The notes: generated by a model from the sequence alone, not told the origin. A stretch of DNA of 64,000 bases from Streptomyces sp. HM190 (GCF_009857135.1 NZ_CP047318.1:4588001-4652000); one strand, 5' to 3'; counted from the stretch's first letter, positions 42,002 to 50,827 are shown. Translations and numbers: made by a program.

Positions 42002-43186
42002 ATGGCCGCTTACCTGTGCCCGCCTTCCGTCATACACGGTGAGCACACCGTCCGGACCAGCCAGATCGTGGCGGAAGTGCGAGCTCGCCATCCGCACGCG
42101 CCGTGGGCGCAGCGGATCGACGGCATCGCCGCCAGTACCGGCATCGAGAAGCGCGGGTGGATGCTGCCGCTGGAGACCGCCGTCGCGCCCGGCAGCGGGA
42201 ACGGCCTGCCGGCGGCCGGCCCGGGGCCGACCCGGGAGGCGCTGGCCGGGAAGGGGTTCAGCGAACAGGACGTGGACCGGGTGATCGCCGCGCTCGAGGC
42301 GATGCCCGCGCCGCAGACCGTCCAGGAACGCACGGCGCCGGCCTGGGCGGCCGTCCAGTCCTGTGGGGAGCGTGCGGCGCGGGGGGCCCTGCAGATCGCC
42401 GGGCTGGACGCCGCGGACGTCGACTGCCTGATCACCAGTCACTCCACCACCCCGGCGCTGCCGGGGCTGGACGTCTCCCTGGCCAACAGACTCCCGCTGC
42501 GGGGCGACGTGATGCTGCTGCCGGCCACGCAGTGGGCGTGCATAGCCGGGACCCGCTCGCTGGCGCTGGCGGCCGATCTCGTGGCCGCGGACCCCGACCG
42601 GGTGGTCCTGGTCGTGATCGCGGAGGCACTCAGCACGACCTACCAGCCCGCGGACGACACGTTGGAGTCCTTGATCGTCCGGCTGCTGTTCGCGGACACC
42701 GCGGTCGCCGCGGTCGTCACGGGCCGCCCGACGCCCGCGTCGGCGCTGCGGCTGGACGCCGCGTGGCACCACACTCTGCCCGGCACCCGGGACCTGCACC
42801 GCCTGGAGACCCGGGAGGACGGCACCCACTTCGTGATGGACCGGCGTGGGCCGCGCGCCGTGCAGCAGACGGTCACCGCGATGTGGGAGTGGCTGCGCCT
42901 GCGCTACGAGGACGACCCCGACTCCTGGCACCCCGACGTCCTGCTCGCGCACCCCGGCGGGACGCGCGTGCTGGAGTACATGGAGCAGACGATGCCCGAC
43001 GGATGGCCGTCGGGACTGCTGGACCACAGCCGGGACAGCTACACCACCGGCAACCGCGGAGGCGCCGCCGTGTTCGACATCATGCGCAGGGCGTACGACG
43101 CCGGCCAGGAACGGGGCAGTCGTGCCGTCCTGTACGCGGCGGCCCCGGGGCTCACGGCCACCGCCCTCGAAGGGGAGTGGCTGTAG
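42002..43186 (+). CDS. Type III polyketide synthase (chalcone/stilbene synthase superfamily)
   Basis: 394 residues; ATG at 42002 with GAAAGG 8 bases upstream. The thiolase-fold catalytic triad is in place: Cys180 (PATQWACIAGTRSL), His318 (VLLAHPGGTRVLEYME) and Asn352 (YTTGNRGGAAVFDI). In most family members the Asn motif reads GNMSSA; here it is GNRGGA, and PPSVIHGEHTV replaces the usual PxxxVPEH start, so this is a divergent branch. It should extend an acyl-CoA starter with malonyl-CoA and cyclise the product to a resorcinol, pyrone or similar. It is not flanked by tailoring genes. Confidence 0.88.
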   Translation: MAAYLCPPSVIHGEHTVRTSQIVAEVRARHPHAPWAQRIDGIAASTGIEKRGWMLPLETAVAPGSGNGLPAAGPGPTREALAGKGFSEQDVDRVIAALEAMPAPQTVQERTAPAWAAVQSCGERAARGALQIAGLDAADVDCLITSHSTTPALPGLDVSLANRLPLRGDVMLLPATQWACIAGTRSLALAADLVAADPDRVVLVVIAEALSTTYQPADDTLESLIVRLLFADTAVAAVVTGRPTPASALRLDAAWHHTLPGTRDLHRLETREDGTHFVMDRRGPRAVQQTVTAMWEWLRLRYEDDPDSWHPDVLLAHPGGTRVLEYMEQTMPDGWPSGLLDHSRDSYTTGNRGGAAVFDIMRRAYDAGQERGSRAVLYAAAPGLTATALEGEWL

Positions 43187-43255
43187 CGCGCGTTCGCGCC
43201 GCCCGTACCACCGTCCGACGAGCGCGCGCCGCCCGCCGACCCGCAGGCAGCCGCG

Positions 43256-45418
43256 TCACCTCTCGACGGACGCCCAGACCACCTTGCCGGTGTCGGTCCA
43301 CCGCACCCCCCACCGGGTGGTGAGCGCGTGCACGACGCGCAGGCCGCGACCGCTGTCGTCGAGGAGCCCGCCGCCGCCCATCCGCGGCCTGCCGTTGCCG
43401 GTGTCGCCCACCTCGCACAGCAGCCCGTGACCGGTCCTGATCAGCCGTACCGTGAGGGGGCCTTCGGCGAAGCGGACCGCGTTGGCGACCAGTTCGTCGA
43501 CCACCAGCAGCACGCTGTGCCGGGTGTCGTCCCTGGTGCGCCATCGCTCCAGCAGCCCGGAGACCAGCGTGCGGGCCCGGGCGGCCACGTCGCCGCGGGC
43601 GGGAAGGCGCCAGGTCGCGGTGTCCCCCTTGCGATAGCCGATCATGCGGGCGAGCAGCAGGGTCACGTCGTCGCGCCGGTGCGCGGGCGCCAGCGCCGAG
43701 ACCACGTGGCGCGCGGCCTGCGGCAGGGCGTCCCAGGGGTGCACCGTGGAGACGGTGTCCGCCAGCCTCGCGATGCCCTCGTCGATCGACAGCGCGGGAT
43801 CCTCCACCAGACCGTCGGTGTAGAGCGCGAGCAGCGAGCCCGGGGGCGCGGCGAACGTGTGCACGTCGAACGGCTCGCGCAGCGCGAACTCGGCGCCCAG
43901 CCCGGGGTGGGGGCGTACCGCGACCGGACCGGCGGGCCCGTCGGGTGTCACCAGGACCGGGGGGAGGTGGCCGGCGCTGGACAGGGCCACGCGGTGGCTG
44001 ACCGGGTCGTACACGGCGATGCAGCAGGTCGACCCGAGGGCGCTGTAACCGGCCACCAGCCCGGACTCCGCGTCGTCCAGCAGCGCCACGGTCTCGTCCA
44101 GGTGCTCCAGCACCTCGTCGGGCGCCAGCCCGGCGGACAGCAGCGCGCGCGCCTCCATGCTCAGCTGTCCCATGGTCGCCGCGGCTCCCAGGCCGTGCCC
44201 GACGACGTCACCGACCACCAGCGCGGTACGGCCGTCCGGCAGCGGGAAACTGTTCACCCAGTCACCGCCGACGCCCGCGCTGTCGGGGGTGGCGGGCTGG
44301 TACACGCTGGCCGTTTCGACGGTGTCGCCGCCGGACCGGGGCAGCAGCCGGCGCTGCAACGCCAGCACCTGCGTGTGCTCGCGCTGGTGCTGACGGGCCA
44401 GGTCGACGTGGTGGGAGGTCCTGGCCACCAGCTCCTGCAGGTCGAGCAGCTCGCTGTCCTCGAAGGGGTGGCCCGCCCGCCGCCAGACCTCCGCCACCCC
44501 CAGGACGACGGGTGGCGCGCCGTCCAGGACCAGCGGTATGCACGCCACACACGCCGCCTGGTCACCGGGTACGAGGGCCCGCACCAGCCGTGGGGTGTCG
44601 AGGACCCGCTCGATCGCTTCCCGGTCGGGCAGGACGATGGCCTGCGCGGCGTCGTCACGCCGTATCGCCCGCGACAGCAGGCGGCTAGCGTCGCAGGGAA
44701 GATCGTCGCCCGGGGTCACGTAGCCGTCGGGCCACGCCCGGTCCGGCACCAGGGCCGCACGCCGCAACCGGATCCGTCCCTGCGGCCGCTCGGTGACCGC
44801 CTCGCCGGTCCACACGGCGAAGTCGAGGTCGATGGCGGTCACGTCTCCCCAGGCCAGCAGGGACTCCGCCAGCGACTGCGCGGTCTCGCCGATGTCCAGG
44901 GAGGTGCCGATCACGGTTTCGGCGGCGTACAGGTGCAGCCTCCTGGCCATGGCGATCAGCGTGACGGTCAGGCCCTCCTGAGGCTCCGCGGCGGCCAGGA
45001 TGCTCATCGAGACCACCAGCTCCGACCCGTCGCTGCGCCGCAGGCGCTGGACCCGGGCGACGTGCGGCTCACCGGTCTCCAGGACCTGCCGCAACCTCCG
45101 GGTGACCGTCGGTATGTCCCAGGGAGGCAGAAGAGCGACGAAAGGCCTTCCGGGCACGGCCTCCACGCCCGCGAAGACGGGGGCGTCCAGATTGCAGCGG
45201 GTGATGACCAGGTCCCGGTCCAGATTGACCGCGCCGAGGATCTGCTCCTGATCGCCGGGGGGCGGATCGGCGTGCGTGCGCCGGTGGGCGGCGCCGTCGT
45301 CCCGTGTGCCGGCAGAACCGGCGGCCGCTGCCGCTCCGCCGCGGGGGATGTACTTCCCCAGAGCGCTGCTGACCATGTCGAACGGCGACGAGGACGAGGG
45401 GGAGGGCGTGGAGTCCAT
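43256..45418 (-). CDS. PAS-GAF-PP2C-HATPase signalling protein
   Basis: 720 residues; ATG at 45418 after GAGAGAAG. A Ser/Ala-rich N-terminus is followed by a PAS domain (LGAVNLDRDLVITRCNLDAP, LRRSDGSELVVSMSIL), a GAF domain (about 170-360, TSLDIGETAQSLAESLLAWG) and a SpoIIE phosphatase: GVGGDWVNSFPLPDGRTALV, VVGHGLGAAATMG, SLLALYTDGLVEDPALSI, RRDDVTLLLARM. The end is an HATPase (LVVDELVANAVRFAEGPL, DDSGRGLRVVHALTTRWGV). It lacks membrane helices, so unlike the protein at 25379 it senses inside the cell. It converges with the type III PKS gene. Confidence 0.92.
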   Translation of the reverse strand: MDSTPSPSSSSPFDMVSSALGKYIPRGGAAAAAGSAGTRDDGAAHRRTHADPPPGDQEQILGAVNLDRDLVITRCNLDAPVFAGVEAVPGRPFVALLPPWDIPTVTRRLRQVLETGEPHVARVQRLRRSDGSELVVSMSILAAAEPQEGLTVTLIAMARRLHLYAAETVIGTSLDIGETAQSLAESLLAWGDVTAIDLDFAVWTGEAVTERPQGRIRLRRAALVPDRAWPDGYVTPGDDLPCDASRLLSRAIRRDDAAQAIVLPDREAIERVLDTPRLVRALVPGDQAACVACIPLVLDGAPPVVLGVAEVWRRAGHPFEDSELLDLQELVARTSHHVDLARQHQREHTQVLALQRRLLPRSGGDTVETASVYQPATPDSAGVGGDWVNSFPLPDGRTALVVGDVVGHGLGAAATMGQLSMEARALLSAGLAPDEVLEHLDETVALLDDAESGLVAGYSALGSTCCIAVYDPVSHRVALSSAGHLPPVLVTPDGPAGPVAVRPHPGLGAEFALREPFDVHTFAAPPGSLLALYTDGLVEDPALSIDEGIARLADTVSTVHPWDALPQAARHVVSALAPAHRRDDVTLLLARMIGYRKGDTATWRLPARGDVAARARTLVSGLLERWRTRDDTRHSVLLVVDELVANAVRFAEGPLTVRLIRTGHGLLCEVGDTGNGRPRMGGGGLLDDSGRGLRVVHALTTRWGVRWTDTGKVVWASVER

Positions 45419-46044
45419 GCGGCTTCTCTCAGTTCGCTCGCCCACCCCGACACAGCGCCGGGGCCGTATCAGAACCCCGGCGTCGGGGCCCCGAGGTTCC
45501 TGACCGCATACCCATTCAATAACACCCGGGGCCGCTTCGCCCGACCAGCGGATCGCACAGCGGAGCGCGCACGGTGACGGACGAAGCGCGCACGGCGACG
45601 GACGGCGACGCTCGGTGAGAATGGCAACGCTCGGTGACGGACGAGTGCGGCTCACCCTTCCGAGGGCCTTGTCGCAGCGCGCTGCGGACAAATGCTCGAC
45701 TGCGTGCTCGTGCCTCTACAGCTTGCTGCCGCTCTCCGGGGTCTCCGTCGTGCGGCCCGGCCCGGCCCCGTCCGGGCTCTCGAAAGGAGGCCGACCCGCG
45801 CCGGGGACCGAGCGGCTGCCCGGGGAGTCGACCCGGCCCGCCGTCCGCCGTCCGCCGTCGGTGGAGGCCGCGCCTGCAGGCGAGGGCGTGGCTGTCAGCC
45901 TTGGTCAGGCTGATCTGCCGGCCGTCGCCGATGCGGGGCGCTCGCTCTCGGGCCGTACGGGATCCACGCCGTACGGCATCCACGGCGTACGGGATCCACG
46001 GCGTTGCCGGATCGGCCCGCTGGACGGTCGGGGCGGGCGTGCGG
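45419..46044. other. Noncoding spacer with several short duplications
   Basis: About 625 bases. Next to the PP2C gene is a less GC-rich stretch (CATACCCATTCAATAACACC at 45509-45528) likely to hold its promoter. GGTGACGGACGA and CGCTCGGTGA each occur twice between 45570 and 45645, and a triple 16-mer lies at 45954-46001. Possible reading frames here lack start sites and resemble nothing known. Confidence 0.4.
45954..46001. repeat. Three tandem copies of a 16-base unit
   Basis: CGTACGGGATCCACGC, CGTACGGCATCCACGG and CGTACGGGATCCACGG follow each other directly. Each unit contains the palindrome CGTACG. Noncoding. Confidence 0.7.
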
Positions 46045-46701
46045 CTACCGACCGGCGGGCGGGACGTCAGCGGGGGAGTCGGTGGTGAAGTCGGCCGGTG
46101 GCTGTGCCGCGGGCTGGAGTGCCTGCTCTTCGCTGAGGTATCTGCGCAGGTGGGGCAGCATGCCCTGAGTGAGCAGGGCCTGCTGCCAGTCCAGCCGCGT
46201 CTGTTCGAGGCGCGCGGGCGGCGGGGAGCCGCCACGTCGACGCACGGCGGTGGTCACGAGTCCCGCCATGGCCACGTACGCGCTGATGGACGCGACGAGC
46301 GCCAGGGTCCAGCCGGCGGTGACGAGCGAGTCCGGCAGCGTTCCCCCCACGTCCATCAGCTGGAGTGTGTAGCCGAGGACGAGCAGGATCGCGGAGGACG
46401 AGGCGGCCACGGGCGGGGTGAGCACGGCCACGGCGGGCAGCAAGCCGGCATCGGCGGGGCGGTGCTGCTCTGTGTTCTCCCGCGTGAACGTACGCAGGTC
46501 GAGGTACGCGCGGTACTCGCGCTGCGCCGCGGACACGATCGCGTCGGCGTCTCCGCGCGCCCGGACGCGCAGGCGGGCGGTGGTCCGGTCGGTCGGGTCG
46601 GAGCGCAGGGCGTTCCGGACGTCCGGGCTGTTCAGCGCCAGGTGCAGTACCGCCTCGAAGTCCGGCCGGTCCTCGGGGTGGAGGCGGAGCGGGGTGGCCA
46701 C
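46045..46701 (-). CDS. Hypothetical membrane protein
   Basis: 218 residues; GTG at 46701 with AGGAG 7 bases upstream. The N-terminal 75 residues are soluble (LHPEDRPDFEAVLHLALNSP, AQREYRAYLDLRTFTRENTE). Two or three helices follow: LLPAVAVLTPPVAASSSAIL, LLVLGYTLQLMDVG and AGWTLALVASISAYVAMAGL. A helical tail with Gln/Arg (ARLEQTRLDWQQALLTQGML) ends the protein. No family was recognised. It is the gene downstream of terD, about 115 bases away, and might be co-transcribed with it. Confidence 0.75.
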   Translation of the reverse strand: MATPLRLHPEDRPDFEAVLHLALNSPDVRNALRSDPTDRTTARLRVRARGDADAIVSAAQREYRAYLDLRTFTRENTEQHRPADAGLLPAVAVLTPPVAASSSAILLVLGYTLQLMDVGGTLPDSLVTAGWTLALVASISAYVAMAGLVTTAVRRRGGSPPPARLEQTRLDWQQALLTQGMLPHLRRYLSEEQALQPAAQPPADFTTDSPADVPPAGR

Positions 46702-46815
46702 ACGGTCTCCTGACGGTAGGGGCACTTCGGCAGCAGGGGCACTTCGGCAGGGGATGAGCGAGGACCGGCCGGGCCCACCTGTGCGAGGAGAGGTCCCGGC
46801 CGGGGCGGTCCCGGG

Positions 46816-47391
46816 TCAGACGTTGACGCCGAAGTCGGCGGCGATCCCGGCCAGGCCGGAGGCGTAACCCTGGCCCACGGCGCGGAACTTCCACTCGGCG
46901 CCGTGGCGGTACAACTCGCCGAAGACCATCGCCGTCTCGGTCGACGCGTCCTCGGACAGGTCGTACCGCGCGATCTCGGTACCGCCCGCCTGGTTGACGA
47001 CGCGGATGAACGCGTTGCGGACCTGGCCGAAGCTCTGGCCGCGGTTCTCGGCGTCGTGGATGGAGACCGGGAACACGATCCTGTCGACCTCGGCGGGTAC
47101 GGCCGCGAGGTTCACCTTGACGGACTCGTCGTCGCCCTCGCCCTCACCGGTGAGGTTGTCGCCGGTGTGCTCGACCGAGCCGTCCGGGCTGGTGAGGTTG
47201 TTGTAGAAGACGAAGTGCCTGTCGGACAGGACCTTGCCGGAGGCGTCGAGCAGCAGGGCGGAGGCGTCGAGGTCGTAGTCGGTGCCGGTCGTGGTGCGCA
47301 CGTCCCAGCCCAGGCCGACCAGGACCGCGGTCAGGCCGGGGGCCTCCTTGCTGAGCGAGACGTTGCCACCCTTGGACAGGGAAACTCCCAC
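46816..47391 (-). CDS. TerD-family stress protein
   Basis: 191 residues; GTG at 47391. Complete TerD fold: MGVSLSKGGNVSLSKEAPGL, GLGWDVRTTTGTDYDLDASA with the calcium-binding DYDLDAS loop, FVFYNNLTSPDGSVEHTGDN, GEGEGDDESVKVNLAAVPAE, FPVSIHDAENRGQSFGQVRN, FGELYRHGAEWKFRAVGQGY. TerD proteins bind calcium and are tied to tellurite, phage and envelope stress and, in Streptomyces, to development. The BlaI-type palindrome at 47445-47460 lies 54 bases upstream, so repression by the neighbouring BlaI is likely. Confidence 0.95.
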   Translation of the reverse strand: MGVSLSKGGNVSLSKEAPGLTAVLVGLGWDVRTTTGTDYDLDASALLLDASGKVLSDRHFVFYNNLTSPDGSVEHTGDNLTGEGEGDDESVKVNLAAVPAEVDRIVFPVSIHDAENRGQSFGQVRNAFIRVVNQAGGTEIARYDLSEDASTETAMVFGELYRHGAEWKFRAVGQGYASGLAGIAADFGVNV

Positions 47392-47444
47392 TGCGCACTC
47401 CTTCTCGATGACGTCGGGTGAGGCCCGTAGGGGCCGACCTTAAA

Positions 47445-47460
47445 TCTACAACACTGTAGA
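47445..47460. promoter_or_regulatory. BlaI-type operator 1, upstream of terD
   Basis: TCTACA-ACAC-TGTAGA, a perfect 6+4+6 palindrome between the terD start and the end of the glsB gene. It matches the palindromes at 47819, 50330 and 51127 in both arms and spacing. TACA-N-TGTA is the core recognised by BlaI/MecI repressors. Confidence 0.85.
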
Positions 47461-47481
47461 AAATGGGTTGCCGGTCTCGGG

Positions 47482-47748
47482 TCAGTCGCGGGAGTGTCCG
47501 AAGAGGATGCGGTAACCGATCAGCAGGAGAAGCGCGCCCGCGACGGCCGAGCCCCAGGTAGCCGCGTCGAAGAACTCCCGCTCCACCGGCCGGTCGAGGA
47601 TCTTTGCCGACAGCCAGCCGCCGATGAAGGCACCCGCGATGCCGATGACCGTCGTGCCGACGCAGCCGCCCGGATCACGTCCGGGCAGGATCGCCTTGGC
47701 GATCGCTCCGGCGACAAGCCCCAGTACCAGCCATGCGATGACGCCCAT
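47482..47748 (-). CDS. GlsB/YeaQ/YmgE-family stress membrane protein
   Basis: 88 residues from ATG at 47748 (a GTG three codons earlier is also possible). Three hydrophobic helices rich in Gly: IAWLVLGLVAGAIAKAIL, GTTVIGIAGAFIGGWLSAKI and WGSAVAGALLLLIGYRILFG, with the family hinge PGRDPGGCVGT between the first two. Members are small general-stress membrane proteins of unknown mechanism. The operator at 47819-47834 is 71 bases upstream. Confidence 0.93.
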   Translation of the reverse strand: MGVIAWLVLGLVAGAIAKAILPGRDPGGCVGTTVIGIAGAFIGGWLSAKILDRPVEREFFDAATWGSAVAGALLLLIGYRILFGHSRD

Positions 47749-47818
47749 GTCTTCCACTCTCCTCGTACCGCCGTTGTCATTGGTGTGGCACGGAGGTGTC
47801 TGTCCGCGCGACCCGCCT

Positions 47819-47834
47819 TCTACACTTCTGTAGA
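47819..47834. promoter_or_regulatory. BlaI-type operator 2, between glsB and blaI
   Basis: TCTACA-CTTC-TGTAGA, perfect 6+4+6. Because glsB and blaI are divergent, this single site could control both, giving autoregulation of the repressor. Confidence 0.85.
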
Positions 47835-47927
47835 TAACAGGTGGTGCCTCGCGGTGGGACGATCGGCCGGGGGGCGTCGATACGATGTCCGATCGGGAAA
47901 CGGGCGGCGGCGGACAGGAGACAGGGC

Positions 47928-48317
47928 GTGACGGATCACCGGCAGCGTCCCCGGCGGCGGGGGCAGGGCGAGCTGGAGGCGCAGGTCCTGTCGGCGCTGC
48001 GGGAGGCGGAGGGGCCGGCGACGGTCGGCTGGGTGCTGGACCGGCTCGGCGGCGACCTCGCCTACACGACGGTGATCACGATCCTGACCCGGCTGCTGGC
48101 CAAGGGCGCGGTCACCCGGGAGCGGGCGGGCCGGTCCTTCACCTGGACACCCGCCTCGGACCAGGCGGGCCTCGCGGCGCACAAGATGCGCAAGGTGCTG
48201 GACGCGGAGAGCGACCGCGGGGCGGTGCTGGCCAGCTTCGTCACCGGCCTCGGCCCCGACGACGAGCGGCTGTTGCGGGAACTGCTGGGTCGGAGCGGGA
48301 GCGAAGGGGAAGATTGA
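47928..48317 (+). CDS. BlaI/MecI-family repressor
   Basis: 129 residues; GTG at 47928 after GGAGACAGGG. Winged-helix domain with the family pattern GELEAQVLSALREAEGPATV, LAYTTVITILTRLLAKGAVT and RSFTWTPA; the C-terminal third is the dimerisation helix (AGLAAHKMRKVLDAESDRG, LVASF-type stretch, DERLLRELLGR). In the classic system such a repressor is cut when a membrane protease senses antibiotic. The M56 protease gene follows 6 bases later. Four matching operators within 3.7 kb suggest that it controls TerD, GlsB, TerB and an HhH protein rather than a beta-lactamase. Confidence 0.92.
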   Translation: MTDHRQRPRRRGQGELEAQVLSALREAEGPATVGWVLDRLGGDLAYTTVITILTRLLAKGAVTRERAGRSFTWTPASDQAGLAAHKMRKVLDAESDRGAVLASFVTGLGPDDERLLRELLGRSGSEGED

Positions 48318-48323
48318 CACCTC

Positions 48324-49256
48324 ATGGGGGTCTTCGTCTTTCTGCCGCTGGTCCTGCCGCTCACGGCATGGCCCATGGCGCGCCTGGCCGAACAGCACCT
48401 GCATCCACGCGCCGCGACGCGGCTGCTGACCTGGGTGGCCGCGGTGATGGCGGCGTGCAGCACGCTGTGCCTGGGGTTGGTGATGGTGGTCGGCACGGCC
48501 CAGTTGCCCGGCAACCCGCTGCCCGACGGCTGGTCCGACCCCGAGGTGCGCGCGGCGGTGCCGTACGACGAAGTGGTGGGGAAGGCCGCCATCCCCGCGC
48601 TGTTCGCCGTGCTGGTGGTCTGCGGTCGGACACTGTGGCGGCACGGCCGGGTGCGCCGCACGGCTCACCGGGCGCTCGGCGGGCTGCCGGCCACCGAGGT
48701 GGTCGTCCTGCCCGATGACGTCCCCTACGCGTACGCCTTGCCCGGCGGGCTCCGGGACCGTGTGGTCGTGACCACCGCACTGCTGTCCTGTCTCGAACCG
48801 GCCGAGCGCCGGGCCCTGTTCGCCCATGAGCGCGCCCATCTGGCCGCCCGGCACCACCGGTTCCTGCTGGCCGTCCAACTCGCGGCGCGCGCCAACCCGT
48901 TCCTGCGACCGCTGCGGACGGCCGTGTCGTACACGGCGGAACGCTGGGCGGACGAGGAGGCGGCTCGGACGGTGGGCAGCCGCCGCACGGTGGCGCGCGC
49001 GATCGGCAAGGCGGCCCTGGTCTCCCGGGGGACCCCGGTGCCGACCCTCGCGGGGTTCGCCGCACCCGGCCCGGTTCCGCGCCGGGTGACGGCCCTCCTC
49101 GGCCCGGCTCCTCTGGTACGCAACTGGCCCTCGGTCTTCACCACTGTGGGCCTGGCCGCCTGGGGAGCCGCCGCGGGCACGGCCGTGTCGGCGATGTCGT
49201 CCGCGAACTCCGCGGTGACCATGTTCTTCATCCTGTACGCCGCCACACCCCTGTGA
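48324..49256 (+). CDS. M56-family membrane metallopeptidase (BlaR1-like, no sensor domain)
   Basis: 310 residues; ATG at 48324, 6 bases after the blaI stop. Helices at about 1-15, 35-58 and 85-102 precede a cytoplasmic zinc protease domain: HERAH (168-172) is the HExxH motif, with AERWADEEAART further on as the third-ligand region. A last helix (VGLAAWGAAAGTAVSAM) is near the C-terminus. The penicillin-binding sensor of BlaR1 is absent, so the signal must differ. It probably inactivates the BlaI repressor upstream. Confidence 0.9.
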   Translation: MGVFVFLPLVLPLTAWPMARLAEQHLHPRAATRLLTWVAAVMAACSTLCLGLVMVVGTAQLPGNPLPDGWSDPEVRAAVPYDEVVGKAAIPALFAVLVVCGRTLWRHGRVRRTAHRALGGLPATEVVVLPDDVPYAYALPGGLRDRVVVTTALLSCLEPAERRALFAHERAHLAARHHRFLLAVQLAARANPFLRPLRTAVSYTAERWADEEAARTVGSRRTVARAIGKAALVSRGTPVPTLAGFAAPGPVPRRVTALLGPAPLVRNWPSVFTTVGLAAWGAAAGTAVSAMSSANSAVTMFFILYAATPL

Positions 49257-49813
49257 GTGGGACGGCGCCGGTCGGGCGCCGTCCGGCAGGACGCCGGGTC
49301 CGGCGGCGGGCCCCGGGAGGCCGGGGCCGTCCGGCAGGCCCCGGGAGGCCGGGGCCGAGCGGCAGGCCCCGGGAGCAGGCAAGGCCCCGGGAGGCCGGGG
49401 CCGAGAGCAGGCGGACGACCGGCGTCAGCCCGCCGGTCAGGACGCCGGGCCAGGCCGAGGCCGCGCCCTTCTCCTTCGGTCGACGACCGACTCCGACCGC
49501 CGGAAAGCCCTCCGAGTCCGACCGCCGGAAAGCCCCAAGTACCCGGTGACATCGGGTGGTCGACCGCTGGTGGCGCGACGCCGAGGGCCGCGCCAGGCCC
49601 ACCACGGCGACCGCGCCACCGCCTGTCCGGCGGTCCTCGAACGGCACCGTGCGGCGGCAGCCCTCACACCGCCCCGGCAGGCCGTCGGGGTCCGGGCCCG
49701 TGTGCGGGGCGGCCCGGCGTCCACGGTCATGCACCTGTTCTCGGCCGGGGCGTATGTGCCGGGCCCCGGCCAGGGACTCGGCCCGGGCCCGGCGCATGCG
49801 CCCCGCAGGCCGC
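49257..49813. other. Noncoding spacer with G/C-rich direct repeats
   Basis: About 555 bases between convergent genes. CCCCGGGAGGCCGGGGCCG occurs at about 49315, 49341 and 49388, with a shorter form between, and CCGACCGCCGGAAAGCCC is duplicated at about 49494-49511 and 49518-49535. Both repeats can fold into hairpins. No start-supported reading frame was found. Confidence 0.5.
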
Positions 49814-50269
49814 TCAGAGGTCGAACTCGTGCGGCGGCAGGCCGAGGGTGAAGCACGCCTCCCGCACGACGGCCTGCTCGGTCTTGTCGAAGTCGCCGTC
49901 GGCGCCGCCGATGACGATGCCGATCTGGATCACTGCGCGGGCCTCGGCGGGCTTCTTCCTCGCCTTGGCGACCTCCTGCAGCACACTCACCTTGCCGAAG
50001 TCGAAGTCGGCGGTGAGCCTGTTGAGGTTGTCGTCGAAGCGCCGTTGCAGATCCATGGCGTCGAAGTTCTGCAGTACCTCGTTGGTGGCGATGAGTTGGG
50101 CGACCCGCCGCCGCTCCGACGGGTCGATGGTGCCGTCGGCGGCGGCGACGAGCGCGCACATCGCCATGCTGGCGTCCCGGAAGGCGCCGCTCTTCAGGTC
50201 GTTCTTCTTCGCCATGAGCTGCGTCTGCAGCGTCGACGTGGACTCCTTGATGCGGTCCCACAGGGCCAT
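49814..50269 (-). CDS. TerB-family tellurite-resistance protein
   Basis: 151 residues; ATG at 50269 with GGAG 6 bases upstream. The all-helical TerB fold carries its two acidic metal-binding loops: LVAAADGTIDPSERRRVAQL and GIVIGGADGDFDKTEQAVVR, both with the A-D-G-x-[IF]-D pattern. TerB works with TerD proteins at the membrane in tellurite and general stress. The operator at 50330-50349 lies 60 bases upstream, placing it in the same proposed BlaI regulon as the TerD gene. Confidence 0.93.
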   Translation of the reverse strand: MALWDRIKESTSTLQTQLMAKKNDLKSGAFRDASMAMCALVAAADGTIDPSERRRVAQLIATNEVLQNFDAMDLQRRFDDNLNRLTADFDFGKVSVLQEVAKARKKPAEARAVIQIGIVIGGADGDFDKTEQAVVREACFTLGLPPHEFDL

Positions 50270-50329
50270 GAGAACTCCATACGGTCGATCGAGGCCCGGG
50301 CCGCCTCGGTAGCGACCCGGCACCCTCTT

Positions 50330-50349
50330 TTTCTACACCAATGTAGAAA
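50330..50349. promoter_or_regulatory. BlaI-type operator 3, upstream of terB
   Basis: TTTCTACA-CCAA-TGTAGAAA, a perfect 8+4+8 palindrome and the most symmetric of the four. It stands 60 bases before the terB start. Confidence 0.88.
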
Positions 50350-50479
50350 TTGGCGGCGGGCCGGATGGGTTCCCTTCGTCTCCCGGGCGTTCGACGGGAG
50401 GTCTACCGGGACGACGGGATGCCGATCCGGCCGACCGGACCCTCGTCCGCGGTCCGGCCGGGGGTGTGTCCGGGGCCCG

Positions 50480-50827
50480 TCAGCCTTCCTCTTCCTCCTT
50501 GTCCCCCTCCAAGAAGTCGCCGACCTCGTCGACCACTTCGGCCGCGACCATCCCGCCGACGACGACGCCGACCGCCAGTCCGGCCGCACCGGCCGCACCG
50601 GTCGTGCCCACGCCGGGGCCGGAACGGTGGCCGTCCTGGTGGTGATCGCCGTGGCCGCCCTGCCCGTGGCCGTGCGCGTACGGGTCCCCGTGCCCGTGGG
50701 CGGTGTGCGAGCCGTACGGCGCCCGGTGCTCCACCAGTTGCTGGATCCAGCCGTCGACGATCGCGTTCCGGTCCTGCTGCTCGACGCCCTCGTGGGAGAC
50801 GGTGAACCGGGTCGGCGCGTCATGGCC
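50480..50827 (-). pseudogene. Spo0M-like sporulation protein, C-terminal fragment
   Basis: The frame from about 50827 to 50480 reads like the end of actinobacterial Spo0M proteins: a strand/helix part (TRFTVSHEGVEQQ, IVDGWIQQLVEHRAPYGS), a His/Gly-rich stretch, then GLAVGVVVGGMVAAEVVDEV and a run of acidic residues. The intact protein is about 300-350 residues and begins with an arrestin-like domain, which is absent here; upstream only about 35 bases separate it from another gene. I saw no start signal. It is most likely the remnant left by a deletion. Family assignment is from memory of Streptomyces homologues. Confidence 0.6.

Noticed and set aside
45615..46713. Plus-strand frames of 157 and 359 residues opposite the two-helix membrane-protein gene
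   Set aside because: The minus strand has a ribosome site, GTG start and helices; the plus frames are shadows.
49228..49797. Minus-strand frame over the repeat-rich spacer after the M56 gene
   Set aside because: It is built from the direct repeats, overlaps the end of the M56 gene and has no ribosome site.
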